Below, piece after piece: positions 1 to 11,150 of a stretch of DNA of 54,324 nucleotides. The position numbers were made by a program, and so were the translations under genes. The stretch is from Zelonia costaricensis (lineage: Eukaryota > Euglenozoa > Kinetoplastea > Trypanosomatida > Trypanosomatidae): the NCBI GenBank assembly GCA_030849075.1, contig JASAOO010003398.1:1-54324 (forward strand), written 5' to 3'. The first letter of the stretch is position 1, and each line of letters opens with the position of its first letter. The notes beneath the pieces were generated by a model. The model saw only the letters and a list, made by a program, of their open reading frames with translations, made no database searches and had not been told where the DNA came from.

Positions 1-2
1 AC

Positions 3-83
3 TTCGAGAAGTACCCGGACAGCCCGGTGGACCGCACCCCGGCGCTGACGTCGGCGCAGCAGGCGGAGTTCAAGGGCTTCTAG
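3..83 (+). CDS. 3' end of an unidentified gene (partial)
   Basis: An open frame enters from the left edge and stops at TAG 81-83, giving 26 residues that end in AEFKGF. G/C-rich third positions match the real genes of the window, unlike the pyrimidine-rich sequence that follows. It is on the same strand as every other gene, so it is probably the upstream member of the same polycistron. The fragment is too short to identify the family and I propose no function. Confidence 0.6.
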   Translation, partial: FEKYPDSPVDRTPALTSAQQAEFKGF

Positions 84-2968
84 TCGCACGTATCCGGCAG
101 GGGGACAACGGGAGGCGATGCGACCGACAGCTTTGTTGGCGTTGTCCGAGTTGCCGACTTACCAGTTTACGTTGTTCTGCACGGCTTGCCGCTACCCTTC
201 TCCACTGCTGCCGTCCGGAGCAGATGTGGCGGACGTTCCTGCGGTGTTTTGTTTTTTTCGACCTGTCAGGTTTTACAAGCCAAACAGAAGAAAAAAGTGG
301 AAGTCTAGGCTGTCCTGCCGCGCGTGCGTAACCGTGCTCCAACCCAGCCGCTTTGTCTCTCCCTTAGCGTGCGTTTGTGTCTCCGTGACTCCGTGTCTCT
401 GTGTCTGTCTGCGTGTGCGTTGCACCGCGGCGGCGATGTCGACGACGCATTTTTTCAACCTTTTCCCCCGCGTCGCTCTCACGTAGTCCGCCGCTGTCTT
501 GGGAGGTGCCGCTGATATTGATGTAAACCAGCCCGATTGCGCATGTGGTGCTTTTCCGTTGGGCGTGCCCCCCTCCCCCTCCTTCCGTTCTGCGTCGCTG
601 CGTGCGTGTCCTGCTTGTTTTCGTGCGCTCGTTCCATCTTCCGACCTCCGCCCTCCCCTCTGTCCTTTATTTGTTTGAGTTTCCCCTCATCTCTCGTGCA
701 GTCAGGCACGCCCTGCCCCTGACCGTTTGAGTGTCCTGCCCTCGGGCGATCTCAATCGGCCTCCGCCGGCCTAGATGGTTTGCAGTGTGCTGCGTTGCCT
801 TGCACCAGTTTGGCGTGCGCGTGTCCTGCTTGTGTCTGTGCGTGGGGAAGATGGGGGTTTTCGCGTCGTTGTCGACACGCTCATGTTCCCATTGTTTCTG
901 GAAATGTGCTTCACCTGCGCGGCTGGCCGTCGTGTTATAGGCGACTTTGTGTAGTCTTGTGTCTGTTCGCTTGTCTCCCCTTCTTGTGTCTCGCCGGGCT
1001 GCTGCTTCGCCCTCCCTTTTTTGCTGGTCCTTCGCCGTCGAGCGAGGAGGGGGGGGGGGGCTCCAATGCAGCCGCACTCGTAGACAGCTTCCTTTCTCTT
1101 CTCCGCTAGTCACAAGTGTCCGGCCAGAAACAACCACCACCACCACTACCACCACGAAGATCCGTCCACATCGCTGCTGCTCTCTTGTTTTGTTTTTTTC
1201 CCCATCCCCCTTTTGCGTGTGCGTGTGCGTATTTGTGTGTGTCTTTTGCTTTTCACGCCTCCCGAGATGCGCGCGTGCTGCCCCGTGGCAGGTTGCCCTG
1301 ACAGAACAGGAAAGGGGCAAGGGGTGTGTGGGGATGGGCGGGCTGGTCGTGCACCTGACGCGCGTATTATCTGAAGGCAATAGTAAGGACGGAGGGGGTT
1401 GGTCATGTCATCTGCGAAGGGACAGCTCCACTTATCGCTCGAGGGAGTGCGGTGGTCGGTGCTGCGTACTCTTCTTTTGCCTTTCCGCGCTGGGCTAAGA
1501 GACCCAGGCCCTTTTTTTTTCTTGTCTACCCACACGCACGCGAGCTCGTCGGACAGCCTTGGCGCATCTCCCTTTCCTTTTCCCATTCTCTTCGTGCTTT
1601 GGTGCTATCACCCCCGGTCAATGCAGCCCCTGGCCCCCCTCCTCTCCCCCCTCTACGCCCCTCCCTGCTTCTTGTTCTCCTCTGCCCTGCGTGTCTCACT
1701 GTCAATCCCCCCCCCTCCCCCGTCCTCCGCAGCAGCACCTCCGGCCCCTCTGTGTCGCACCAAGCCGCCTCCGCGCGGTTTTTTTTCTTTCTTTCTCTGT
1801 CTTCCTTTCCTCTGCCGGTGGTTGTCACTTGTATCTTCCGTGTCTCCTGCCCTCTCTTGGGACTCCGCATCACTCATGTCTCGCCTTGCGAACTTGCTTT
1901 TGCTGACTTCCTGTCTTCTCAACCCCCACCCCCACCCGTTCCCCGTAGCCCTCATCCACCCGTCTATGGCAAGCTGCCATGTTTTCCTGTTCGCCCTTCT
2001 ACCCTTTAGCCCACCCCCCACCCCTACGCAAACACCCTCCCCTCCTTCCCACCCACCTCTGCGATGCGTCCACTCTTGTTTCCTTTTCTATTCCGCTTCT
2101 CCGCCCCCCCCCTCCCCCCCGTGCACCGCAGAGGGCGCGCTGCACGGGTGAGGCCGGGAAGGCAACGAAGCAGAGGGAAAGAGCGGGAGGTAGGGCGGTG
2201 GTGGACTCCCCGGCCTTGCCCAACCCATGTATGTTATTTTTGTGTCTGCGCTGACGTCGTTGAAGGGGCGGACAGCGCCGCTCGTGTGCGTAGATGTGCA
2301 GTGTGACGTGTTATACGGCTTTGTGCCCCGTTATGCGTCAAGGGCCGACTGTGTGGACTGAAACGTGAAGCGACGCTCTGCCTCGAACTTCTTTTCCCTC
2401 AGAAACGTGGACGAGGGCGGCTGACGTGTGCGCTTCCCCCCTTCCTTCGCCTCTTCGATCGTGCCATTGATGTGCGTGCGTGCGGCGTGGCTGCCTTGTG
2501 CATCGCGAGGAAGGGAAGGGAAGAGATGCGATGAAATGAAGGGGCAGCGTGCTGCTCACACGAGCGACCGAGATGGGTCGCTTACAGCTGCAGTTCTCTT
2601 CTCGTCCTCGCTCTTTCCGCCGGCACTGTGCAGGTGGGCGCCTCGCCATCTCAGCGAGAGGTGGAGAAAGGACAGGGCACGCCACCACCACGTGGTCACC
2701 CCCCCCCCTCCGCGTCTGCCGCCTTGAGGCCAAGGCAAGAAAAGAAAAAAAAACAGCCACACGTTCCCCCCTTCTCGCTTGTTCTCACTGTTCACCCGGC
2801 CGCGTCCTTTCCCCAGTAGCGGCAGCGCATGTACGGGCCAAAACGAAATGACAAAGGCAAAGAAAGAAAACGTCCGAGAAGCGTCACAGCAACGAAAACG
2901 CCACAGAGAGGCGCCGGCGAAGTACCAGATGAAAGCGAAGCATCGAGTCTGCCAGCCCCCACCCCCAC

Positions 2969-2991
2969 GTGTGTGTGTGTGTGTGTGTGTG
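2969..2991 (+). repeat. (TG)n microsatellite
   Basis: About eleven uninterrupted GT/TG units in intergenic sequence, TG on the coding strand. Confidence 0.95.
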
Positions 2992-4082
2992 CACTTGCGC
3001 AGGCGCAAGCCCTCCCACTCGTTCTCTCCGCTGCGCTGCCGAGTGACAGACGGTCGTGGTGATGTCGCACTCGTCTCCTCTTCCGTCTCCGCGCCGCGTG
3101 CCACCAGTGTGTGGACCCAACGGCTCGAGAGACAAAGAAGAGCGAGGGCAAGTCACAAGGCAAGTCTACCCGTCTGTCCGTCTAAGCACGCAGCGGCGTT
3201 CCGGTGCTTTCCTGGTGGCCGTAGAAAACAGTTGTGCTCCCACTGATGTTGCAATATCGGCAGCGCGTTGCAGCGCCTGTAAAGTGTCCGCTCTTTCTCC
3301 TACTCTGCTTTTCGGCTTCTTCCCCTCTCTCGTACGTGCGTGATGTGTGCTTCGGCTGGGTTTCATTCGAGGGACGGACTGCACTACCGCCCCTTCTTCC
3401 CCCTCCCTCCCTCTTCATCGCCCGACTACCCACTCCTCCCCGCGCACGCGTACGCACCTACCCACTCCTCCCTTTCCGCGGACACGTTCCTCTTGATTGA
3501 CCCTGCACGGCGCGAACCAGCATTCCGATTCAACTGAGTCCCTGCATCTCTCGCGGCGGAGCACTGCAAGCTTGCCCGCCTCGAGACCGCCATTATAGAT
3601 CGGACGAGCGTGATCTGAAGCGTCGCCCTCTCTCTCTTTGTGTGTCAATACCGCTATCCACGGTGCACCTCCACACTTCAGCTCTGCGCCCTTCAGCTCT
3701 CCTGTGAGGCACGTGCTCAACAGACTTCCCGATTTGCCCTTTAGTGCCGCCGTGGCACTTACGCGTGTGTTTTGCGTTTGTCTTCAGGGATTTTCTTTCC
3801 TTCTACGACCTCTTTCCCTCTCTGCTGTGCTCTAGCTTCTGGGCGTCGTGTTGTTGTGCCCTTCCGATTGCAAGCACACGGACGAAAAGGAAAACGAGAC
3901 AAGCACGCCCCCTCTGTGGAAGGCGTGTTCGCCGCTTTTCTTTTCTTTTTCCTCTGTTTCACTTGGTGCGCTGGTGGCGTAGAGTGAGTTGTTGCTCGCT
4001 AGATACTCGGTCCAGCGCTCAGTCCCCACGTATCGCAGCTGCGCGTGCCCTGTTCTTCTTCCCCTCTCCCTCTGTTGTTGGT

Positions 4083-4114
4083 GTTCCTCTTCGCTTTGTT
4101 TTTTTTTCGTTGAG
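4083..4114 (+). promoter_or_regulatory. Putative trans-splice acceptor for the hydrolase gene
   Basis: A pyrimidine tract containing nine consecutive T is followed by the first AG at 4113-4114, which would leave a 5' UTR of about 48 nt before ATG 4163. This is the usual arrangement for spliced-leader addition in trypanosomatids; the exact site is inferred. Confidence 0.6.
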
Positions 4115-4162
4115 CTCCACGCGGCTCCGTGATAAGGTTGGGACTCACGCGGCGGGGAGAAG

Positions 4163-5401
4163 ATGAGCGTTGGCAGCTTTCTTGTCTCGGCGGGGCTGTA
4201 CGTGCTCCTTGTTGTGGCCTTCGTGTCGCTCTTTGTCTTCATGATGAGCTACCGCTACCGCACCCAGCAGAACCGGCTGCTCTACTACCCGGAGATGCCT
4301 CCAGAGAGCCGCGAGGTCTGCGAGGACCCCGTGGCACTCGGCATCCCGTACGCGGAGCGTGTGTGCGTCACAACGGTGGACCAGGTGCGGCTGCGCGGGT
4401 TTATGCTCTGGCCTGGGCCGGCGCCGTGCCTCGACAAGCCTAGCAGCGCCGGCGGCAGCCCTGATCCCCTCGGCCGCTCCACCTCGGTGGGGTCTGCAGC
4501 TCCGCTGACGGTCCGCGTTGAGGGCGACTCGGCGAGCGGCGGCTTCGACGGCGCCGTGCCCGCCAGCGCCGCAGCGACACCGGCAGGGGGGGCAGCCGGT
4601 AGCGGCGGCATCAACCCAGCGTCCTCCACCTCCTTCGCCTCCTGTACGGCGTCTGGCACCATGCCGAGTTTTGTGCTCCTGTACTTCCACGGCAATGCCG
4701 GCAACGTTGGCCACCGCCTCCCGCTCGCGCAGGCCTTCGTTGCGCACCTCAAGTGCGCCGTGATGATGATCGACTACCGCGGCTTCGGTCTCAGCGACGA
4801 CGCGGACCCGGCGCAGGAGACGATGGAGCTGGACGCGCAGGCGTGCTTTGACCACCTCTGGCGCGACGCCCGCGTGCCGCGCGACCGCATTATTGTCATG
4901 GGCACGAGTCTCGGCGGCGCCGTCTCCGTGCACCTCGCGTCGCACGAGCGCTACGCCCGCCGCATCGCCGCTGTCATCGTCGAGAACACGTTCACGTCGA
5001 TCGGCGACATGGCCTCCGCCTTGAGCAAGCCCATTCTGACGAGGCTCGTGCGCCAGTGCCCGGGTCTGGCCATCCTCTTGTTCGAGTACTACCTGAAGCC
5101 GCTTGCGCTCCGCATTGAGTGGAATAGCGCGAAGCAGGTGCCGCGCATTGTGGTGCCCATGCTGTTTCTTTCAGGCGCCCAGGACGAGCTGGTGCCGCCG
5201 GAGCAGATGCGAGCACTCTACAAGGCCGCCACCAAGTGCCTGCGCGACGGCAACAGTAGCGAGCTCACGGTGCCGCTGCGGCGCTTCCAGGTGTTCGAGG
5301 ACGGGCAGCACAACAACATGCCGCTGATGCCGGGCTACATGGCCGCTATTCAGGACTTCGTGACGGACGTGCGCAGCGCCGGAGCCGCCACGGTGCGATG
5401 A
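4163..5401 (+). CDS. Membrane-anchored alpha/beta hydrolase (ABHD13/Bem46-like, clan SC serine hydrolase)
   Basis: The 412-residue protein begins with a hydrophobic segment (about residues 6-29) that should act as a membrane anchor, followed by a catalytic domain. The oxyanion-type HGNAG motif is at 176-180. The nucleophile elbow GTSLGG has Ser249, and the expected acid and base are Asp341 (in QDEL) and His383 (in GQHNN), so the Ser-Asp-His triad is complete. A Gly/Ala/Ser-rich stretch at about 90-165, between the first conserved region and HGNAG, looks like a disordered insertion. ABHD13/Bem46 relatives are membrane-bound hydrolases whose substrates are mostly unknown; trypanosomatid members are often catalogued as S9-type serine peptidases. 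Peptidase versus lipase/esterase activity cannot be decided here. The start follows a good splice acceptor and is the first ATG of the frame. Confidence 0.88.
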   Translation: MSVGSFLVSAGLYVLLVVAFVSLFVFMMSYRYRTQQNRLLYYPEMPPESREVCEDPVALGIPYAERVCVTTVDQVRLRGFMLWPGPAPCLDKPSSAGGSPDPLGRSTSVGSAAPLTVRVEGDSASGGFDGAVPASAAATPAGGAAGSGGINPASSTSFASCTASGTMPSFVLLYFHGNAGNVGHRLPLAQAFVAHLKCAVMMIDYRGFGLSDDADPAQETMELDAQACFDHLWRDARVPRDRIIVMGTSLGGAVSVHLASHERYARRIAAVIVENTFTSIGDMASALSKPILTRLVRQCPGLAILLFEYYLKPLALRIEWNSAKQVPRIVVPMLFLSGAQDELVPPEQMRALYKAATKCLRDGNSSELTVPLRRFQVFEDGQHNNMPLMPGYMAAIQDFVTDVRSAGAATVR

Positions 5402-5504
5402 AAGAGCGTGTGTGCTCTACAGACGGCGTGGGATGCGGTGTGGCTGTCACCGCCGAATGGGGGGGGGGGGCTGCGCTTAGCTTCGATTCCCGACCAATGC
5501 CCCC

Positions 5505-5505
5505 N
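5505..5505. other. Undetermined base (N)
   Basis: A single N follows a run of C in the 3' flank of the hydrolase gene. It lies outside every called CDS and does not affect any product. Confidence 0.99.
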
Positions 5506-6308
5506 GCACGTATCCTTTGTTGTGCGGCGACCGTGGGTGAGCGAGCAATGAAACCGGACGTGGAAGCGGGTGCGCAGCGGCGGGACAGACGGCGATGACT
5601 CTCGTCTTCCTGCGTCCATGTATCATGATGCGTCGCTCCCTTTTCTTCTCTGTTGGCTGCGTAGTGACAGTGCTGGAAGGTGTGTGCGGGCGTTGTGTAT
5701 GTGTCTGCGACGTGGACGTCTTTTCCTCGCTTCATTCCGGTCTCCCCTCCTTTTTGTTCCTTGCTTTCACGCGTCCACCAGTTTGTTTCCTGTCTTGTGC
5801 TTTCACTTCCCTTCCCGTTCTCCTCTTCATCGCTCCCGTCCTCCGATGTCAACCCCTTGTGGTTCTCGCTCGGGGACGGTTCACGGCGCCGCGTCGCCCC
5901 GCGCGCTGGCCTCTTTCCTCGTTACGCATACCTGCCGCTGATTGTACTTGCCTTTTTTCTTATTGATTCTCTTGTTTTTTTTTTTCCATTTGAACGCCGG
6001 CTTGCTTGCCACTGTTTAGGCCGTGCGTCGTCGTTGTTGCGATGGTGCTGTCGCCGAAGACGGGCGTCATCGAGGGAGTGAGTGAAAGGATGGATACAGC
6101 GCGAAGAAGGCGCCCACTGAAGAGGATAAACTGAAAGAAGAGCTGTGCGAGGGTGCCGCACCTGTGCCTGGATTGCTTCTCGTGTCGCGTGTCGTTGTGC
6201 TGCCTTAAGTTGCTGTCCACCCTCCAGGCACGTTCTGTGCACTCTTGTTGCAGTCTCTTTTCCCCTTTTCTTCTTCTTTTTTTGTTTGTGGAACGCCCAG
6301 CCGCGGCA

Positions 6309-6329
6309 CTGCTGCTGCTGCTGCTGCTA
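6309..6329 (+). repeat. (CTG)7 trinucleotide run
   Basis: Seven consecutive CTG units in intergenic sequence, not inside a credible coding frame. Confidence 0.9.
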
Positions 6330-8079
6330 CCGCTGGCGTGGCGTCCTGGTTTGATCTGAGCGCCTTTGCAGCCAGCCACCCTTCACCCCCTTTCCCAGCC
6401 TACGCCTCTTCGTCTCTACACTGGCCACGTCGGTCTCTCTCTCTCTCACGTCATCTTAGATAAACTCCCAGATGGTCCGCCCTAGAATGGGCGAGTCCGA
6501 GCGAGAAAGAGCGAAGGGGACGTTGCGTTGACAATGAGTTTCGTCTCTAATATGGCTCTGTGCGTGCGTGTGTGTGTGTGTGCGCGCTGACCAGTAGAGC
6601 TCTGGGTGCAAGGGGACATCCACGCCGCCTTCTTTTGTTGTCTCTCGGCCCTGCTCCTTCGCTGAAGATCCGCTTCTGCGCCCCCTCATGGTACCCCCCC
6701 GTGCGTCCGTCTGCCTTTCTTCCTTGCCGTCTCTCCGCGCGTTTTCTACGCCCTCGCCCGCCCCTCTTCGCCTCCCCCCCTCCCCCTCCATCACTCCCCG
6801 GCATGCGTGTGTGTCTGTGTGCATCGGTGTCTGGACCTCTTCGGCGGCATTGCGGCTGTGAGTTGCGCGTGTCGCCCCCACTTCTCCCTACACGGAGCAC
6901 CCGGTAATGGGCTGAGTGCCTGCTGTGCAGTACGAGGTCGAGAGTGGGGGGGGGGAGGTGGGGTGTGTGCGTAGATGGCAGAGGGTACACCGACACTGCT
7001 GGAAAGCGCCAAAGGAATTGTGAAGGTCCTAGTATACCGCTCTGTGTAGATTGGCCTTTGCTGCGCGTCTGTGTTTAAAGGTGTGCCCTAGTGTCTGTGT
7101 ATGCGTGTGGGCGTGTGTGAGAGTGTTGGTGCAAGTTCGTTCCGCTGCTTTCTGTCCTGAGTGCGTTGCCGTATCACTCTTCTTTTTTCACCCCTTCCTC
7201 CTCTTCCTTCCCCACCATGCGCCTCTCTTCTCTCCTTCACTTCCCCCCCCCCAACCCACGAGAACGAGACGCCATGCTCCGACCTCCAGCCGCCAATAAG
7301 GAGGGCCGGACAACAACGCGGATGGTTTTGTGTGTATGTGTATGAGTGTGTGTGCGTGTGGGCATGCTGCCCTCTCGCTCTTTTCAATCATCTCCTCCCC
7401 TCGAAAAAAGGACTTGAGCAAAAAAGCGACTTGACTCGATTAAAGCGGGACGTGCAACCCAATGAACAACAAATACAACAGCAACATACACACAACACAC
7501 ACACAGACACAGACACAGCACACGCAAAGATACGAGAGCGTTGGACGTCGAGGACACCTGGTGATCTGTGTATGTGTGTGTGTGTGTCTCACAGCTTGTG
7601 CTGCACCGCCACGGCCAACAACCAGCAAAAAAAAAGCAAGGCGTGCGAAAAGAAAAGCCCTTTCTGACTCTTGCAAGGATTTCAGGCTCCAGGTGAGGTG
7701 CTTGTATGCGGACCTTCTGCTTCAGTAGCTTCCGAGGGTGGCCGAGTCCTTCGCTGCTACCGTGCAGGCCGATGAGATGAGCACAGACACAGACGTCCGC
7801 TTCCCGCCCTCGCGCTCTCCCGTATCTCTCGCAGGCGACCTGCGAAAAAGACCAAAAAAAAAACCGCTCTGCGTTACTGCGTACCTCTGCCGCTCTCTTT
7901 TCTCCTCGCCGTCACGCGCTGACACCTGCTGCAGAAAGAGGGTGCCGGCTTGCTTGTCCGCTTCCCCCTCCCGCTCCCCTGGGCTGCTCCGTTGTGGTCC
8001 TGCACTGGCTCTGCCTCTTCGCACCCTGCGGGCGCGCACGCCTTCGCCCTTCTTCCTCTCCGCGCTGCTTGTCTGGCTG

Positions 8080-8103
8080 CCGTCCTTCCTTCTCACTCTG
8101 CAG
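8080..8103 (+). promoter_or_regulatory. SPB4: Putative trans-splice acceptor for the helicase gene
   Basis: A C/T tract ends in CTGCAG, with AG at 8102-8103, leaving a 5' UTR of about 100 nt before ATG 8204. If used, it removes the upstream in-frame ATG at 7994 from the mRNA and supports the shorter protein. A second candidate AG at 7933-7934 would retain that ATG. Confidence 0.55.
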
Positions 8104-8203
8104 CCTCTGCCCCACAAAAGGCAGAGAAACAAGAAAACAAAAAGGCAACCGCAGCCACAAACAACGCACAACCCAACCGCCGAATTCCGTAGCAGCAGGC
8201 GCC

Positions 8204-10318
8204 ATGGCGAACACGTGGGAGTCGATGAAGGGCGCCAAGCTCAGCGAGCCCACGCTTGCTTTTTTGCGCGACCACATGAAGTTCACCACGATGGCCCCCG
8301 TGCAGGCCCGCACCGTGCCGCTATTCCTCACCAACTACGACGTGGTTGTCGAGGCCATCACAGGCAGCGGCAAGACGCTGGCGTACCTCATCCCGTGCCT
8401 GGAGATGCTCCTACGGCCGCGCTGCCGCGAGGTGGCGAAGGAGTACAAGAGCGCTGTCTTCGCCGTCCTCGTTCTGCCGTCGCGCGAGCTCGCGCAGCAG
8501 GTGTTCCAGATTGTGAAGCGCATGCTGCACTTTGTGTCGAAGGACTTCAAGGGCGGCAGCCCTGCCAACGGCCTCCCGGCGTACTCGTACCAGTGCTACA
8601 TCGGCGGCCGCGACATCAAGCACGACGTGGAGGAGTTCAGCAAGCAGGGCGGCAACGTGCTCGTGGGCACGCCAGGCCGCCTGTACGAGCTGCTCGTCTC
8701 CTCCAAGTACGCAAATCTCTTCCACTTTAGCCAGTTCGAGCTGCTCATCCTGGACGAGGCGGACAAGCTGCTGGAGTTTGGCTTCAAGGCGAAGCTGGAC
8801 GCCATTCTCAAGCGGCTACCCAAGCAGCGCCGCACCGGGCTCTTCAGCGCGACGCAGACGAAGGAGCTCACCGAGCTGGCCCGTGCCGGTATGCGCAACC
8901 CCGTTTCCGTCACGGTTCGCATCAACTCTCTCAACTCCGCCAGCACCGACACCGCGAAGCCGCAGATCCCGGAGCAGCTCTCCAACTTTTACGCCTTCAC
9001 GCGCGCCTCCGAGAAGCTCGACCGCCTCGTCGAGTTCCTCGCGGCGCACAAGCAGGACAAGGTGCTCGTGTACGTCATGACGTGCGCCAGCGTGGAGTGG
9101 CTCTACGAGGCGCTCGCGACGGTGCTGTGCCGCGACGAGGCCGACAACGTCTTCGCCCTGCACGGCCAGATGAAGCTCGAGAAGCGGCAGAAGGTCCACC
9201 GGCAGGTGACGAAGCGGTCGCGCTGCGTGCTGGTGTGCACCGACGTCGCGGCCCGCGGCCTCGACATCCCCGAGGTGGGCGTCGTCGTGCAGTACGACCC
9301 GCCGGTGGACCCCAACACCTTCATCCACCGCATCGGCCGCACCGCCCGGATGGGGCGCAGCGGCGAGAGCGTCGTCCTTCTCATGCCGCAGGAGCTGGAG
9401 TACATCAACTTTATGCGGCTGCAGAACGTCCCCCTGCAGGCCCTCGACGAGGCGCGTGACAGCGTGGACGCTGCCCGGGACGTGGTGCAGCACATGAACG
9501 CGCGCCGTACCCTGCTGAGCTCGGAGCTGCCTGACAAGCGCAAGGCCATCCACCAGGCGCACCGCGAGAAGCAGCTGAGCCGGCGCGAGCGGCGTCAGCA
9601 ACTGCACGAGGCACACCAGGCCTTGGTGGAGGGCAAGAGCCAGCGGCTGGCCAAGAAGAAGGAGGTGATGGGCGACATGTGCGACAGCCCCGCCGTCCTC
9701 CTCCTGCGCCGCGAGGAGTGCCGCAACGAGAAGCTGCTGAACCTCGCCGCCCGCGCCTTTGTCTCCTTCCTGCGCGCGTACAAGGAGCACGAGTGTCGCT
9801 ACATCTTCCAGCTCCAGCTCATCGACCTCACCGACCTCACCCACGGCTTCGCGCTCTTCAAGATCCCCAACTGTGGTGAAATCAAGCGGATGCAGGTGCT
9901 GCGCATTCCCCTGCAGGACGAGTTCACCGACTTCGTCCAGCAGATGACGGTGGCGCTGCGCGAGAAGCGGCAGCGGGCCGCGGAGGAGGAGGCCGCAGCT
10001 GCTGCGGCGGCGTCGGCGGCGGAGGACGGCAGCGGCGGCGGCGAGGACGGGCCCGATGCGAAGCGGCACCGCACGGAGCGCAACGAGAAGCTGGAGGCGC
10101 TGAAGCTGCTGAAGATGTCCAAGTCGGAGCGGAGCCGTGCTTGGAAGCAGGCGGAGCTGGACGAGCTGCTCAAGGACAGCTACTACGTCAAGATGGAGCG
10201 TCGGGGGAAGGTGAAGCGGCAGGTCGTGGATGAGAAGATGGGCATGGACGCCATCGAGAACTCCTTCATGAGCTCCCGCGAGCGTAAAGAGGCGCAGATG
10301 GCGCGCAAGGCAAACTAG
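8204..10318 (+). CDS. SPB4: ATP-dependent DEAD-box RNA helicase, Spb4/DDX55 family
   Basis: The 704-residue protein carries the ordered helicase motifs: a Q-motif region near residues 22-30, Walker A GSGKT at 54-58, a PTREL-type motif written SRELA, TPGR, DEAD at 184-187, SAT at 215-217, ARGLD, and HRIGRTARMGR from His375. A C-terminal DUF4217-like region around 515-570 contains DLTDLTHGFALFK. The pairing of WES near the N-terminus, QGGN before the TPGR motif, KQRRTGLFSATQT and this tail points to Spb4/DDX55 rather than other DEAD-box subfamilies. Yeast Spb4 acts in nucleoli on late 27S pre-rRNA during 60S assembly; that role is inferred here. An acidic/alanine-rich linker near 590-625 and a Lys/Arg-rich end follow. 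The frame extends upstream to ATG 7994, but those 70 residues look like translated UTR, so I start at 8204. Confidence 0.92.
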   Translation: MANTWESMKGAKLSEPTLAFLRDHMKFTTMAPVQARTVPLFLTNYDVVVEAITGSGKTLAYLIPCLEMLLRPRCREVAKEYKSAVFAVLVLPSRELAQQVFQIVKRMLHFVSKDFKGGSPANGLPAYSYQCYIGGRDIKHDVEEFSKQGGNVLVGTPGRLYELLVSSKYANLFHFSQFELLILDEADKLLEFGFKAKLDAILKRLPKQRRTGLFSATQTKELTELARAGMRNPVSVTVRINSLNSASTDTAKPQIPEQLSNFYAFTRASEKLDRLVEFLAAHKQDKVLVYVMTCASVEWLYEALATVLCRDEADNVFALHGQMKLEKRQKVHRQVTKRSRCVLVCTDVAARGLDIPEVGVVVQYDPPVDPNTFIHRIGRTARMGRSGESVVLLMPQELEYINFMRLQNVPLQALDEARDSVDAARDVVQHMNARRTLLSSELPDKRKAIHQAHREKQLSRRERRQQLHEAHQALVEGKSQRLAKKKEVMGDMCDSPAVLLLRREECRNEKLLNLAARAFVSFLRAYKEHECRYIFQLQLIDLTDLTHGFALFKIPNCGEIKRMQVLRIPLQDEFTDFVQQMTVALREKRQRAAEEEAAAAAAASAAEDGSGGGEDGPDAKRHRTERNEKLEALKLLKMSKSERSRAWKQAELDELLKDSYYVKMERRGKVKRQVVDEKMGMDAIENSFMSSRERKEAQMARKAN

Positions 10319-11150
10319 CAGCCACGCGCACGACGGGGGCTGCTGTGAACGGGTCGTTTGCTGCTGCTGCTGCTGCGACGGTGATGGCGGTGGTGAGGGC
10401 GGTGACGCGCACTTTTCTGCGTAAAACACTCACGCCCTTCCCTTCGTTTGCGAGGGGCGAATCCCTCGTCCACCGACACACGCCAACATGCACCCGAGTT
10501 TCTTTTCTTTCGTTTACGAGTAAGAGCCACTCGTGGCAGTGGCATAATCCACTTGTTCCTGTGCGTCGCGGTGCCCTTGCGCGGGCTACTCGCCCTTCTG
10601 TACGGAGCTTCTCAGTGACAAAAAAAGCAAAAAAATAAATGAATGTGAGTAGCGTACTTGTCAGCAAAGGAAGCAAAAAAAAAGGGATGGCGCACTTTCG
10701 GAGCCGATCCAACTTGTGACGCAGGCTTCTCGTTTTTTCGCGTCATCTCAGCCCGAGAGTAGTTCTGGCGACGAGCCAAGATGACGTATTCTGATAATGG
10801 ATGTTCTTGATGCAGATGCAACCTCCTCTTCCTGTTTTGCCTTTGCCAAACTCTGTTTTCTTTTCTTTTTTTTTTTCGCGTCCGAGCACCACCATCGTGC
10901 TGCAGTGAAGCACCCGTGCGCGGTGCGCGAACAGGCGACTCCTCAAACCTCGCCCCGTACTGCGAGCGTGGATGGGGGGGGACAGAGAGAATAGCAAAAA
11001 GCAAGCTGGCCTTCCTTCTGTGTCTCTCTCACCTCGCGGTGAGCTCCTCATACCTCCCGGTGCCACGGCTTTCTTGTTTCTTTTCGCGCGGACGCGTCCG
11101 CCTTTCAAAACACACCACGTCGTGGCCTCCCCCCCCCCCGCGGCACGATA
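10319..11150 (+). other. Intergenic/UTR region (0.83 kb), no gene seen
   Basis: A short CTG run follows the helicase stop, then A-rich patches near 10618-10685 and the T-rich splice tract of the J-protein gene. Frames on both strands are short and low-complexity. Confidence 0.75.
10849..10885 (+). promoter_or_regulatory. Putative trans-splice acceptor for the J-protein gene
   Basis: A T-rich tract with 14 consecutive T is followed by AG at 10884-10885, leaving a 5' UTR of about 265 nt. A second weaker T/C tract near 11070-11085 has no close AG before the ATG. Confidence 0.5.

Larger units (their letters stand above)
84..4162 (+). other. 4.1 kb intergenic/UTR region, no credible gene
   Basis: This stretch is strongly pyrimidine-biased on the + strand, with many C and T runs, G runs near 1049-1060, and a TG microsatellite at 2969-2991. 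The open frames in it are short, overlap on both strands and are rich in Cys, Pro, Ser and Leu, as expected from translating TG and CT repeats. None has the third-position G/C pattern of the neighbouring genes. It probably holds the 3' UTR of the gene ending at 83 and the 5' UTR and splice signals of the hydrolase at 4163. Confidence 0.7.
5402..8203 (+). other. 2.8 kb intergenic/UTR region, no credible gene
   Basis: Pyrimidine-rich sequence with a G run at 5460-5470, one undetermined base (N) at 5505, a (CTG)7 run near 6309-6329, and several TG- or CA-rich stretches (6569-6582, 7485-7520, 7573-7587). Open frames are low-complexity and overlap on both strands. It should contain the hydrolase 3' UTR and the helicase 5' UTR. 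Confidence 0.65.

Noticed and set aside
667..1380. 237-residue open frame on the - strand
   Set aside because: Arg/Thr/His-rich with repeats from CA and poly-purine sequence, overlapping several + frames; no coding signature.
8816..10429. 537-residue open frame on the - strand across the helicase
   Set aside because: Leu/Val/Arg-rich shadow of the DEAD-box gene, which has unmistakable motifs on the + strand.
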